Notes under the pieces: model-generated | Told to the model about the DNA's origin: nothing | Databases searched by the model: none | What the model saw: the letters and a program-made list of their open reading frames with translations, nothing else | Source of the DNA: Panulirus ornatus | Lineage: Eukaryota > Arthropoda > Malacostraca > Decapoda > Palinuridae | Direction of reading: 5' to 3' | DNA: 64,000 bases | Assembly (NCBI RefSeq): GCF_036320965.1 | Contig: NC_092235.1 | Coordinates: forward strand, 24,715,976 to 24,779,975 | Program-made: the position numbers and the translations under genes | Shown here: positions 1 through 10,760 of the stretch, one piece after another | Position numbering within the stretch: the stretch's first letter is position 1 | How the letters are laid out: each line of letters opens with the position of its first letter

Positions 1-438
1 TGTGTGGGTGGGGTAGGGAGAGATGCAGGGTGGGGGGTGCAAGTGGTGTTAAGAGGGAGAGGTGGGTGTGGTTGCATGATCGTTGCAGTGGTTGATGGGC
101 GGGGTAGACGGTTCATACACGGGAAGGAGGAGACCTGATGGCTCATCAACGAGGTTATCTCCCGTCATATTATTTATCTTTAGTAAGGCGGGATAGTACA
201 GGAGAAGGCTCGCAGCCAGCCACCGCTCCCTCTGGTTCAATACCCAACGAGGAAGTTGTTGGGGAGGAGGGAGGGGGTGAAATAAGAACCCCCATGTAGT
301 ATGTAGGACGTATACTGTCAAGGAAAGACGGACAGGACAGTGTGAATCATGTCAGTGCTTTGGTTATAAGGGAGGAAAGAGGGTGTCATTTCAGTATGGG
401 GATTGCGGGTGTTGTGAGAGGACAGCTGTCACTTGACG

Positions 439-471
<33 letters not shown>

Positions 472-638
472 GAGGCGAGGGATTTATTATTGCAGCGGCA
501 GGACTTGGGGAAGGGGGTATTGGTTGTAGCAGCAGCAGCAACAGCAGCAGGATTGAAACGAAGAAAGACGAGAGATGTCAGTGGCTTGAGGAGGGGGAAA
601 TGTTGTGGGGGTGGACAACCACCAGGAGGGAGGAGGAG

Positions 639-689
<51 letters not shown>

Positions 690-788
690 GGGCAAGAGCG
701 GCGGCTGGGGGGTGTGGCCTAAGCGTGTGGTCGGACCGGGAAATGTTCCCCTCTGGTCGGAAAGGGCAGTGAGGGGTGATTGTCTGCC
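1..788. other. 5' flank of candidate first exon, with two (GT)n tracts
   Basis: I see no supportable coding region here. The stretch contains two (GT)n microsatellites, at 441-470 and 641-687. A G-rich purine-biased segment lies between them. Around 170-245 there is one unit of a degenerate repeat ('gggatagta...ggagaaggct') that recurs near 2,500 and 15,400. An in-frame TGA at 777 lies just upstream of the ATG at 789, so any transcript entering the next exon would have its 5' UTR in this stretch. No TATA box or initiator could be assigned with confidence. Confidence 0.5.
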
Positions 789-1361
789 ATGCTGGCCGAG
801 AGGCTGGAAGCTCTCCCCTCCGCCCTGGTCTGGGGACTACCTACTGCCTCCACCAGCACCGCCGCCACGAGCAACTCCTCCGAGGGCGACGCCGACCACG
901 TCCAACATGACGTTAGCGACCGCACCGCCACCAGGAGCGGCCCCACACCTGACAACACCAGCTCTAGTTGCTGCACAACCGACAACCCTGGCAACGCGCA
1001 TTTTACTGACACCACCGCACCTGCCAACACCGGCGATGAATACGCTTCCAACACGAGCGACGTTGACATCATCGTCGCGGAGTGCGGCACCACGAGCCTG
1101 GACAACAGTAACCCCACCACGCCTGTTTCCCTCCCCAACGGCCACGCGTCCCAACCGCCACCGCGCGATAACAGCCCCAAATTGCCTGCAACCACCATCA
1201 GTGATGCAGCTGTTGAGAGCGAGGGGATCATCTCATGCGCCCCAGTGAGCATCAGGGTCGTCATCCCCGACACACCTGTTGATAGCAACAGCAGAGTGTG
1301 TGTCGTGCCACAGGAGAAGAGCGGTAGTCGTATTTCTTGCGCCCTCGTCGTCTGTGTCAAG
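789..1361 (+). CDS. Candidate first coding exon, Ser/Thr/Asn/Pro-rich N-terminus
   Basis: This segment is open for 191 codons from ATG 789, which has G at -3 and follows an in-frame TGA at 777, to a strong donor, AAG|GTAAGG, after 1361. Third codon positions are overwhelmingly C or G in this frame. The same pattern is not meaningful in the overlapping plus and minus reading frames, which are open only because the region lacks AT-rich stops. The product is low-complexity, rich in Ser, Thr, Asn, Asp and Pro, with no signal peptide or membrane segment. A hydrophobic-acidic stretch (DVDIIVAE) near residue 100 is a weak SUMO-interaction-motif candidate. The exon ends in phase 0, and the next good exon on this strand, at 27598, starts in phase 0, so they can be joined across a 26-kb intron. 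That link is inference. Exon 1 is GC-rich and the later exons are AT-rich, so it could instead belong to another gene whose other exons lie outside the window. Confidence 0.55.
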
Positions 1362-1429
1362 GTAAGGGGAGTAAATATTTGAGCACCGGCCGCACGGGGT
1401 GGATTGGGCGGTTGAACCCGTTGCCACTG

Positions 1430-1930
1430 ACGAGGGTAAACAGTATGTGTGTAGTGTGGGTGGTGAGGAACACAGACGGCCACTGAACTTGTAGGTCGCA
1501 CCTCGGAGGCTAGAGAACCGCGCGTGAACTCGTAGTTACTTTAGGAGGTAGACATCGTATAGGGAAGAGAACCTTTTCTGAATGGGAAGGTACTGTGTGG
1601 AAGGTGGAGAACCACTTGCGTGAACGTACTGAGCGCTGTAGAAGGTAGATAACCACCTGTGAACATGTAGGGGCTCTGTGAGGGAAAGAATCATTTCTGA
1701 ACTTTAGGATATTGAGTGATGTATATACATTCCACTGAACGTGTGGTACCTTAGGAAGGTTGGGAGACGTGTGTGAACGTTTGATTGTTTAGTTACTGAA
1801 GAATACAGTAAAATACGGTAGAATGTTTGTATTGTGAAGGGAAGAGGAACGTTTGTAGACTGTTGGGCACCCGAGAGAGTGGAGCAACACTGCTAGACTT
1901 GTAGGTATTGAGAACTGTAGACATATCTAC
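1430..1930. repeat. Degenerate ~60-bp tandem repeat
   Basis: Units contain variations of 'gaaggtagagaaccac' followed by 'tgtgaac.tgtagg', spaced about 55-65 bases. Examples sit near 1495-1510, 1545-1575, 1605-1670, 1680-1745 and 1750-1780. The array decays gradually and runs into the precise 39-bp array that starts near 2006. No coding potential is supported. Confidence 0.5.
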
Positions 1931-2005
1931 TTAGAACGATGAAGAAATATATATGTCTAGGGCTTGGAAAGGTATAGGAACAGATACGAATGTTTGGGTC
2001 TTCTG

Positions 2006-2295
2006 AATGTAAGGAAAACACCTGTGGACTTCTGGGTGCTGCTGAATACAAAGGAAACACCTGTGGACTTCTGGGTGCTGCTGAATACAAAGGAAACACC
2101 TGTGGACGTCTGGGTGCTGCTGAATACAAAGGAAACACCTGTGGACGTCTGGGTGCTGCTGAATACAAAGGAAACACCTGTGGACGTTTGGGTGCTGCTG
2201 AAAATATGAGGGAAACACCTGTGGACGTCTGGGTGCTGCTGAATACATGAGAGAAACACCTGTGGACGTCTGGGTGCTGCTGAATGTAAGAGATA
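2006..2295. repeat. 39-bp minisatellite, about 7 copies
   Basis: The unit includes 'ggaaacacctgtggac' and 'tctgggtgctgctgaa'. Successive 'gaataca' starts at 2044 and 2083 give a period of exactly 39. Because 39 is a multiple of 3, several frames on both strands stay open and yield repetitive peptides, which I do not regard as genes. Units differ by single substitutions such as gacttc versus gacgtc. The last copies are more diverged. Confidence 0.9.
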
Positions 2296-2479
2296 CACCT
2301 GTGTATTAGAGTGTGATAGCGAAGGTACGCACACACTTCTCAACTATGGAAACTTAAGAAAGTAGAGAAGATCCTATGGTCCATGACGAGTTTATGTTAG
2401 ATCGAGGGACCAGTAATTGTGTCCTTCAAGTTTGATGTATATAGATAACCCCGGAAATTAAGGCAGGAGGCTCCCTTCC

Positions 2480-2680
2480 ACCCAACAGAGTATGTGGAGA
2501 CGGGATAGTAAAGGAGAAGGCTCCTTTCCCACCGCCACTCTAGAGACAGGATAGTAAAGCACAATGTTCCTTTCCACCCACTGCCATAGATCGTAGAGCA
2601 GAAGGCTCCTCTCCCGTCACCAATAAAGACAGTAAAGTAGAAGGCTCTCTCCACCCACTGGTATCTAGAGAACGGCACCA
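2480..2680. repeat. Degenerate ~60-bp repeat array
   Basis: Three to four diverged units share 'gggatagtaaaggagaagg' and 'ctcctttcccacc'. Related single units occur at about 175-240 and 15,370-15,470, so this is a dispersed family rather than a purely local tandem array. Confidence 0.45.
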
Positions 2681-2689
2681 GAAGGCTTA

Positions 2690-3565
2690 CCACCACTATA
2701 GATATTGTCTGTTACACCAGTGATGACCAGGCTTCCTCATCCTACTGTCTGTGTCTCTGTCGCAAATGATTGTCATCTCTCGCACGAACACCAGATGGTC
2801 TATACCTCCATAAATTGACTGGCGGAGGAACGCAGTGAACGTTTGGGCAGCATGAGGAAAGTGGAGGAAGACTTGTGAACGCATTGGCCCCGTGGAAGAT
2901 AGGAAGAAAGTGAACGAGGGACATTTAGAAGGTAGGGGTCAGAATTATGGGAAGGTTGAGAAGAACGTGTTGTACGATGTGAGTTTTTAGACCCGTCTAC
3001 GTCTCGGTGCTGAGAAAGACGCACTCGGAGATCTGGAGGAAGCGAGATCCGGAGACTGGAAGGCCTTGAAACGTGTATCCTTTTAGTCATTTGTTGCTCA
3101 GGAATTCTCAGGCACACGTGACTGGGGAAGTGTTATACACAGGGAGGATGTAGTGGGACGCTTGTGGTTCCTCCTGGCTAATGGCTTGGAGGTAAGAACT
3201 GGAGGGCCACACCCCGTGTGCCAGGCTCACATCCAGGTGTTTTGGTCATGTCGTCGCCTGTGTTGGAAATGCGTATCATTACGAACGTTTGTACAGGACA
3301 CAGTTCACGTTTGTTGATCTTCTTTCGACAATGTAAAATTAACCTAGTTTGGGAAGCTCTTTTGTCATGGCGGGAGAATTGTCACGTGAACAGCGAGTCG
3401 TAGAGGCAAGGTAATAGATAGATGCCACATACTGCTTTAAAGTGTTGCTGGGGTTGGCAAGTCTTCGTCACCAGGAAGCAAATATCAAGTCAGCTGATGC
3501 GGTTCTCACCCTTTTCTGTCGCTGGAACAGACTGCACTGAGTAGCGTATTGTGTAGATTACTCAA
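2690..3565. other. Non-coding stretch, nothing recognised
   Basis: No exon with consistent codon bias and splice sites is visible. Only short chance ORFs occur. The part around 2810-2960 still resembles the degenerate repeats to its left. Confidence 0.4.
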
Positions 3566-3569
3566 AATG

Positions 3570-3912
3570 ACAAGAGATGTTGAATATAGAAGTACCTAAC
3601 TGACTAGAGATATTGAATATAGAAGTACGTACCTGACAGAGATGTTGAATATAGAAGTACGTACCTGACAGAGATGTTGAATATAGAAGTACGTACCAGA
3701 CAGAGATGTTGAATATAGAAGTACGTAACTGACAGAGATGTTGAATATAGAAGTACGTAACTGACTAGAGATATTGAATATAGAAGTACGTACCTGACAG
3801 AGATGTTGAATATAGAAGTACGTACCTGACAGAGATGTTGAATATAGAAGTACGTAACTGACAGAGATGTTGAATATAGAAGTACGTAACTGACAGAGAT
3901 GTTGAACGTAAC
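3570..3912. repeat. 32-bp minisatellite, about 10 copies
   Basis: The unit contains 'gagatgttgaatatagaag' followed by 'tacgtacctgaca'. The 'ttgaat' core at 3613 and 3645 gives a 32-bp period. Two unit types alternate, one with 'ctgacagagatg' and one with 'ctgactagagat'. They reappear as a block, which suggests expansion of a multi-unit segment. Confidence 0.9.
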
Positions 3913-4190
3913 TCAGTAGTTGGGTAGTATACTAGAGACTTTGTGCTTCATGGAGAATTGAACCTGTATGGCACTCATTAGCTACGTTCACTCTGGCTGA
4001 GAGGTCGTTTGACTGGATAAGGCAGTTTAAATCGAACTTTCTTAGTCATCGCTCACGACTGGCTGTGCTGAACTGAAGGGTGATCTTAAGGTAAGCCGAG
4101 TTAGTGGCCGTTTGATATCGACTTTTGACCCCTGCACATCCGAAAGGTGAGGTTTAAGGTCAGTCCATCCTACCCAAGGGCTGAAGAGTC

Positions 4191-4372
4191 ACGCTCAAGG
4201 GTCGTACCGTCGTGCTCAAGGATTGCACCCGTCGTGCTCAAGGATCGTACCATTGTGCTCAAGGATCGTACCGTCGTGCTCAAAGATCGTACCGTTGTGC
4301 TCAAAGATCGTACCGTTGTGCTCAAGGATCGTACCCGTCGTGCTCATGGATCACACCGACCTGCTCAAGGGT
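4191..4372. repeat. 21-bp minisatellite, locus 1 of 3
   Basis: About eight copies of a 21-bp unit built on 'cgtaccgtcgtgctcaag'. The same unit family appears again at about 9075-9238 and 12545-12800, each time close to a segment resembling 'gacctgaccc...' or 'aaggtcagtc', so the three loci look like copies of one dispersed element. The period of 21 keeps reading frames open, and the resulting Val-Leu-Lys-Asp-Arg-Thr repeats are not taken as protein. Confidence 0.85.
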
Positions 4373-4439
4373 TAGATAATCAAGAAAGAAACAGTCGAGG
4401 AAGATGGTGAGCAGTAATTGCAAGGGATGAACTATTGGG

Positions 4440-4968
4440 AAGTTATAGGTAGGTCATTAACGAACCGAAAGTTAGGGATTAGGTTTTGTCTGGGAGGCCG
4501 TTATGACGAGCGGTAGCCTCTCCAAACTCCTTCTCAGCAGAGGAGTACATGTGAGGGGACAGATAACAGGAGACCTCATGGTCCAGGACGGAGCTGCCTG
4601 TTGTCAAGGAGTGTGGTTGGAAGGGTGATGAAGAAGCAGAAGATGGGATCACAGTCTCTGGATACGTGACGCCGAAGGAAGACAAAATCGCATGTTTCAA
4701 GCCGAAGATAATCCTAGTGTTCGTTCCCTTGTTGTGTGGCAAGTAGAGGTGATGATAGGAATGGGTGTGGATGATGATGATGATTGGATGAGTGGAGCCA
4801 GTGACTGGGGCGCAGCCCTCTGCCAGCCAGGCTTCGCAGTAGTAGTAGTAGTAGTGGTGCCTGTGTCTGCGTGTTGCCGTTGGCAACTCGAGGGTCGGCC
4901 ATTGTGATGTCCGAAATTTTTTCCCCCTATACCGCTAAGCTTTCCGGCGCTACCTTCTCGTGCTTTAT

Positions 4969-4973
<5 letters not shown>
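4440..4973. other. Non-coding stretch with short trinucleotide runs
   Basis: Contains a short (GAT)n run at about 4770-4785 and a (AGT)n run at about 4837-4858. ORFs over these are short and have no supporting features. Nothing else was recognised. Confidence 0.4.

Positions 4974-5032
<59 letters not shown>
4974..5032. repeat. (CT)n microsatellite
   Basis: An uninterrupted CT tract of almost 60 bases, purine-rich on the minus strand. Confidence 0.97.
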
Positions 5033-5036
<4 letters not shown>

Positions 5037-5654
5037 GACTCCTTTGCGTTCAATTGCACATAAAACTGTCATCTTTTACAAATAACAGCGCGTGAAAAAT
5101 GCCCACGAGGAGGAGAGTTGGTTCTGCAACAGAACGGAGGAAACATTTTCCAAAAAAAAAAGAAAAAAAAGTATAGTTCCTTTTTCAAATCGCCAGTTGA
5201 AACACTAGAACAAAACCAGAGCACACCACCCACACCCAAGCCTTTCAGACTGTCCCGTGGTTTCCTCTGACCGCTTCCTCAGCCTTTGCGTCGCTTCATA
5301 AGAAGTTCAGGAAATGCCCGGGAGAAGTTTTCACAAAATGTACCAGATCAGCTGGGCTGTAGGGGGAGCCCAATTAGGGCCGCAGCTTCCAGCAACTGAG
5401 TCGAACCCCGGGATGTTGAGGGTAGGAGAACACCCCCCCCCCCCCAAAGACTGCATCAGGTAAAGGTAATTTAGAGATTGATGGATAGATATATATTTAC
5501 AGCTTATGTAGATAAAAGTTTGGCGGGCTATACAGATGTAATCAAAATGACTTGTCACTACTCTTGCTGATAGGATGGGAAAAAAAATGTTTGCTACTCC
5601 ATCACTCTTATTAATAAATGTTGGCAGTGTTGTAGATCGCTCGAGTTATAGACA

Positions 5655-5656
<2 letters not shown>
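5033..5656. other. Non-coding stretch, nothing recognised
   Basis: Contains a poly-A segment near 5150-5170 and a poly-C run near 5432-5444. No exon or known repeat was recognised. Confidence 0.4.

Positions 5657-5722
<66 letters not shown>
5657..5722. repeat. (GA)n microsatellite
   Basis: An uninterrupted GA tract of about 66 bases. Confidence 0.97.
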
Positions 5723-5724
<2 letters not shown>

Positions 5725-6023
5725 CGGGGAATTAAAACATTCATTATTTTAAAAGAGTTTCTCTGCTTGCTGATTCTGGGAACTTAATCCCTACTTTTAT
5801 CGCTGAATTATTTGATAACTCGGAACTGTTTTCTCTTGACTGTTGTGTCCCTCTACTGAGGAAGGGGGGGGGGGGGGTTCGTGTCGTGATAATGGCTGGT
5901 TATTAGCGGCAACAGTTTAGTGTTTGGGCGGTTTCCCGCGCGGTCGCTATGCCTGTTTATGTTGCTAAAGGTTGGGACTTGTGGGTAAAGGTCGGGAGGA
6001 ATAATTCACAAGGATGATCCTTG

Positions 6024-6025
<2 letters not shown>

Positions 6026-6075
<50 letters not shown>
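6026..6075. repeat. (CA)n microsatellite
   Basis: An uninterrupted CA tract of about 50 bases, just upstream of the 30-bp minisatellite. Confidence 0.97.
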
Positions 6076-6077
<2 letters not shown>

Positions 6078-6242
6078 CTGCTTACAGCCGTGGAGCCGCC
6101 GTGTTAGCAACCTGCAGTGATTACCGTCAGGCCGCCGAGGCCCACGACGGGAGCCAACTTTTGTCTCAACTGTACAACTTTTATCCCAGACGGCCCCTCT
6201 ACCTGGCGCCCGGCCCGCACCTCCCATCTTCCCTCCCTGCCT

Positions 6243-6608
6243 AGTGCCTGCCCCCCTCACCACCCTTCTGCCTGGTACCTGCCCCCTCACCACCCTTCTG
6301 CCTGGTACCTGCCCCCTCACCACCCTTCTGCCTGGTACCTGCCCCCTCACCACCCTTCTGCCTGGTACCTGCCCCCTCACCACCCATCTGCCTGGTACCT
6401 GCCCCCTCACCACCCTTCTGCCTGGTGCCTGCCCCCTCACCACCCTTCTGCCTGGTACCTGCCCCCTCACCACCCTTCTGCCTGGTACCTGCCCCCTCAC
6501 CACCCTTCTGCCTGGTGCCTGCCCCCTCACCACCCTTCTGCCTGGTACCTGCCCCTCACCACCCTTCTGCCTGGTACCTGCCCCTCACCACCCTTCTGCC
6601 TGGTACCC
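6243..6608. repeat. 30-bp C-rich minisatellite, about 12 copies
   Basis: The unit contains 'ctcaccacccttctgcctgg' and 'tacctgcccc'. Two units fill each 60 bases exactly, over many lines of sequence. The last two units lose one C (29 bp). Single-base variants (acc to gcc, ccttc to catc) distinguish copies. Open frames across it on both strands are a consequence of the period being a multiple of 3. Confidence 0.92.
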
Positions 6609-6789
6609 TCCGTATCATACCTGACGACCACCCTTCCGCAAATGATGCTATGGACTGCGCCTGCATAGAAAATGTAACGCGTCGTATTGGAGGGGACCTG
6701 AAGAGGGGGTTTTGATTTTCCTCTTGCAAAAGTGGACACATACATCAAGCCACTTCGTTAACACTATATATATATATATGTATATCATG

Positions 6790-7009
6790 TTCGCCATTTC
6801 CCTCGTTAGCGAGGTAGCTTTAAGAACAGAAGAGGACTGAGCCTTAGAGGGAATATCCTCACTTGACCCCCTTCTATCGCTTTTTTTTTTTTCTTTTTTA
6901 AAAAGTAAAAAACGGGAGGGGAGGATATCCAGCCCCCCGCTCCCTCCCCTTTTAAGTCTCCTGCGACACGCAGGGAATACGTGGGAAGTATTCTGTCTGC
7001 CCTATCCCC

Positions 7010-7016
<7 letters not shown>
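6790..7016 (-). mobile_element. Short interspersed element, family B copy 1
   Basis: Reads on the minus strand. It begins (plus-strand right end) with the palindromic 'tatccc..gggata' head. It continues through 'aatacttcccacgtattcc', 'ggctggatatcctcccctcc' and an A/T-rich centre, and ends with a tail like 'gctacctcgctaacg'. About 230 bp, non-coding. It abuts a (TA)n tract at its head. Eight further copies occur in the window, so it is a dispersed mobile family. The tail resembles that of the LINE family present further right. Confidence 0.8.

Positions 7017-7072
<56 letters not shown>
7011..7072. repeat. (TA)n microsatellite
   Basis: An uninterrupted TA tract directly joined to the head of a family B element. 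The same association is seen at 24.0, 24.5, 62.1 and 62.4 kb. Confidence 0.95.
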
Positions 7073-7079
<7 letters not shown>

Positions 7080-7080
<1 letters not shown>

Positions 7081-9070
7081 CTCCTCTTACATTGTGCTCT
7101 CCGGAACGCAGCTGGGGCAGTTATTTCATCATTTAACCTTGGAGAACCTTAGAGGAAGTGGCTCCCTACGTACGCTTACAAATACTTACCCAGTGGCATA
7201 ACTGGAAAACTGGAACCTCATTCCCCCGTAACAAAAAATGACGTACTGGGCACCAAGACTATTTAGCAAATTTCCTGGAGCCCTCAAGAAACACCTGAGG
7301 CCGCACGTTGAACACGTACAAAAATGTACCTGACGAGCCAGGCTTTGTTGTTTTACGTGGGGCCTGCGGGCCGCGGCTTCCAACAGCTTGGTGGACCAGC
7401 GAATCCACCTGGGTAGACTGGACCCAGCCTGGCCGGAGCTGTGGGGGTGTAGAAGACTGCTAAACTCTCCAGTTATGACTTTGGAGTAAACAGGTGACAT
7501 TTGTGCAAACAGATGATATTGGTGTAAACAGGTGTGTAAATATGTGTCAACTGATGCACAGACTTGAAGGTGCATAACTACGATTCCTGTCATAACGCAG
7601 CGAATTTATCTATGCAGATTACTTGCCATCGGCCGTAGTAGACAATATATATTAATGAACACAATTAATGTTGAAGCCGAGTAAATGTATTAATTTCGGA
7701 GTGGAACTTTACTGGCCCGAGGGGTCATTAATAGTGTGTGGCTGGAAATGTCAGGCGTATTGGACAAACTTTGCCTAAAGTTGTATCTTTGTTCCTGTTA
7801 GTGAGAGTTTTAGTGGAAAGGGGAATATTCGGCAAGTTATTGATGTCCCTTCCCTTGTCCCTTCCCCCGGGAGACTCTCATGGGTGTCCTGTCCCTTCCC
7901 TAGGGAGACTTCCCAGGTGTCCTGTCCACCAGATACCGTCAGGAGACAAGGGCCCTTGACAAGCAGTAGGTCTGTCGGATCGAGGAGCTACTCTGGCTGT
8001 CTCTTTGTAATTCATCGTCGCATTAATGTGACGTTCGTTGCCCACGTTACCATAACCATGTGATGACTATGTTTGATGCCTCTTGTCGCACACTCAAGGC
8101 CTTGCAAGGTACGAGAATGCACGGGAGAATTGCATCCAGACCCCTGGAACTGGAAACTATGAGTTAAAGGTTTGGGAACCTAGACGAGGATATATTTCTC
8201 CACAGAATATAGTAATTGAAAATGGAGTTAACTGCCTGCAATTTTTTTTTTTTTTTTTTTTTTTTACTATTATTTCCAGTGTAATTCGGTCAGATAATGA
8301 GGAGATTCTCCGGTCCTTCTACAGATAACCTTTTTTTACAGGCTAGATTATCTTCTGTTACAAGGTTACCCTACATATTGTGTGTGTTGCCTGAAGTCGC
8401 TACGCTTTTCCACAACCACATGGCTGGAGAGGAGACTGCCGTTGATAGACCTCCTTCCTCTTGACCAGCCGATGAGTGCCTCAGCCATTACGCTCCCACG
8501 TCCAGCAGAAGCTTGAAAAGTAAAGGCTGACGGAGCCCCCCCTCGCGTGAACAATAGGAACCATAAAATCCCATGTGTTAGTGATGGTGATTTCAGACTT
8601 GAAACTCCACCGTTCCCTGACGGATGAAGATCGTCTCCCTGCAAGGAAAACGCGTCTTCCGTTCATCCCCCCTCGACAAACGCATCATCACTACACACCC
8701 CTCGTCATCCCTGGTCTTTGACCTGACCCTTAAGAGATCAGGTCGAAAGCTCCGATTAGGTTGTTGATTTTTTTTTTCCGAGACGAAAAACAAACAAACA
8801 AACAGAAGAAACTGAGGGGGGAACATTGTCCCCTTCCGTAATAGTGAGTTATGAAAAGACTTCTTTTGATTTATTCACCATTTCCTGACCACCTGTGTGT
8901 CAGCTGTGTCTGCACGCCGGCCCCACGACCAACCATATGGCCCCCCCACGCTACTGACCCCTTGTGCACGACGCGTCCATGCGGTCACTGTGCAGAACAC
9001 GACGACCCTTTGAGCCCGACAGTATGACTCCAAGACATTTTCCCATGGACCGCAAAGGCCAAGCCATCGT
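7080..9070. other. Non-coding stretch, nothing recognised
   Basis: Several ORFs of 60-135 codons occur but lack codon bias, splice signals or recognisable motifs. It holds a T-run at about 8240-8265 and an imperfect inverted pair 'gacctgaccc..gatcaggtc' near 8715-8745. That pair resembles segments next to the 21-bp arrays. Confidence 0.4.
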
Positions 9071-9074
9071 ACCC

Positions 9075-9238
9075 AAGGGTCGTACCGTCGTACTCATGGG
9101 ACGTACACGTACCCTGGTCGCACCGTGGCGTCGTGCTCAAGGGTCGCACCGTCGTGCTCATGGGTCGTGCCGTCGCCCTCAAGGGTCGCACCGTCGCACT
9201 CAAGGGTCGCACCGTCGCGCTCAAGAGTCGTGCCGTTG
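9075..9238. repeat. 21-bp minisatellite, locus 2 of 3
   Basis: About seven to eight copies of the unit family seen at 4.2 kb ('gggtcgcaccgtcgtgctca' type). Preceded by 'aaggccaagccatcgtaccc', which parallels the segment preceding locus 1 and locus 3. Confidence 0.85.
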
Positions 9239-9324
9239 AGTGAAAAGAGGTTAAAGCGAAGTTCGTCTCTTAATTTTTTTTTTTTTTTTTGTTATCTTTA
9301 GAAGCAAGTGTTGTGACTATCCTT

Positions 9325-9328
<4 letters not shown>

Positions 9329-9359
<31 letters not shown>
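9329..9359. repeat. (CT)n microsatellite
   Basis: A CT tract of about 31 bases following a T-run at 9273-9290. Confidence 0.95.
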
Positions 9360-9361
<2 letters not shown>

Positions 9362-9816
9362 CAGTAGCAATGACGCTACGAAATATTGACCTAGAGCAGC
9401 AATTTTGTGGGGACGTCATGATGTGGCAGTAGCCGTCGGCGATGTTAAAAAAGATACAGTTGTAAACACTTCAAAGAGACGGACGGACGGACGCCACGCC
9501 AGTGCATCGTGAGGGAGTGACGCATCATTTCCTCCTGTCTTTCGGGACGGTATCAGCAGTTGAAATCCCGCCGTGAAACACTGACCTACACAGATGGACG
9601 ATGTGAAAGTCGGTGGTGGTGTGGTTGGGTAGAGAAGTTTCAGATCGGGAACTTTAAATGAGACACTTGGTCCCGTAAGATACGTTTCTTGCTGGGGTTG
9701 TGGTAAACGTACCCAGTTGAGGGGTTGTTCGGTCATTTGACGGAGAGACTTGGTGTAAAGTTATCCAAAATGGTTATCGGTCAGGTTACCTCATATCTTA
9801 CGTGCGTTGTTCATTT

Positions 9817-10135
9817 TGGGGTTGCCATCTGGGAGTAGTGCGTTCATGCTGGGGTTGCCATCTGGGAGTAGTGCGTTCATGCTGGGGTTGCCATCTGGGA
9901 GTAGTGTGTTCATGCTGGGGTTGCCATCTGGGAGTAGTGTGTTCATGCTGGGGTTGCCATCTGGGAGTAGTGTGTTCATGCTGGGGTTGCCATCTGGGAG
10001 TTGTGTGTTCATGCTGGGGTTGCCATCTGGGAGTAGTGTGTTCATGCTGGGGTTGCCATCTGGGAGTAGTGTGTTCATGCTGGGGTTGCCATCTGGGAGT
10101 AGTGTGTTCATGCTGGGGTTGCCACCGTTCATGCT
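9817..10135. repeat. 33-bp minisatellite, about 10 copies
   Basis: The unit contains 'gttcatgctggggttgccat' and 'ctgggagtagt'. The 'ttcatg' starts at 9843 and 9876 give a period of 33. The last unit is truncated. The 11-residue repeat peptides encoded in several frames have no start context or flanking exon structure and are rejected as genes. Confidence 0.92.
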
Positions 10136-10280
10136 GGGGGTTTCCGTCGGTCAGTTGTGTGTTCGCGCTAAGGGGTCGTCTATATTATTAAGGTGTAGGG
10201 TGATCTTCCAGGCGAGGGTGGTACTGGAAACCTTGTAATTCAGCTATGTCGGTTCTGGTATTAAGTTTCTTACCTTCCTC

Positions 10281-10325
10281 TGTGTGTGTGTGTGTGTGTG
10301 TGTGCGTGTGTGTGTGTGTGTGTGT
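10281..10325. repeat. (GT)n microsatellite
   Basis: A GT tract of about 45 bases with one 'gc' interruption. A short (CA)(CG) mixed run follows at 10502-10528. Confidence 0.93.
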
Positions 10326-10619
10326 TAATGGGCACAGCTGGTGGGTTTGGGTTATCAGGGACGGAATATCACGCTGAGTGTGGTAGCAAGAGTGCTACAT
10401 ACGCACCACGGGTCACGAACCCTGCCACTCTCCTGACCCTAATCCTTGCTCTCTCTCTCTCTCCCATCACCCCCTGCCCCACTGTTCCTCCCTTCCCCCT
10501 TCACACACACACGCGCGCGTGCGCGCACTTAACCATGATAAAACTAAAAGTGCTTCTTATTGCGTCTGGAGGTCACGGTCCCTGTTGTTTTAAAAGGAAC
10601 GTGCAGGCCCAGTCCCCAG

Positions 10620-10760
10620 CAGGGCTGAGTAGCACCGCAACGCGAGGATTGACCGTTATCATACCACCTCCACCTTCATCCGCACAGCGGAGGTGTGGAA
10701 CTCGCTTCTTACGTCTTTCCTCTTCCTGTTTCAAGTGTGAGGTTTACAGACGCGTAAGGT
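10620..10760 (+). pseudogene. Decayed reverse transcriptase C-terminal fragment (CR1/jockey-like)
   Basis: In one plus-strand frame the stretch near 10,640-10,720 reads RTAEVWNSL after a basic segment. This resembles the R(T/I)A(R/K)LWNSLP motif that marks the C-terminal tail of CR1/jockey-like reverse transcriptases. Stops and short length show it is a remnant. Similar remnants sit at about 33,840-34,140 and 43,210-43,400. The assignment rests on this short motif only. Confidence 0.35.

Noticed and set aside
433..1248. Plus-strand frame starting in the (GT)n tract
   Set aside because: It reads Cys-Val repeats from the microsatellite and then an out-of-phase shadow of the 789-1361 exon.
719..1501. 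Long open frame on the minus strand over the candidate first exon
   Set aside because: It is the antisense shadow of a GC3-rich plus-strand exon. It has no splice or start support and a frame that depends on rare AT stops in GC-rich DNA.
2000..4380. Arrays resembling CRISPR repeats
   Set aside because: Units are directly adjacent with no unique spacers, and the genome is eukaryotic with introns and LINEs.
6006..6668. Overlapping Pro/His/Leu and Arg/Gly/Val repeat ORFs
   Set aside because: They are translations of the 30-bp C-rich minisatellite and the (CA)n tract in several frames.
9791..10238. Repeat proteins with 11-residue units on both strands
   Set aside because: The unit is a 33-bp DNA minisatellite, so open frames arise in several phases at once. 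No start context, splice site or conserved flanks.
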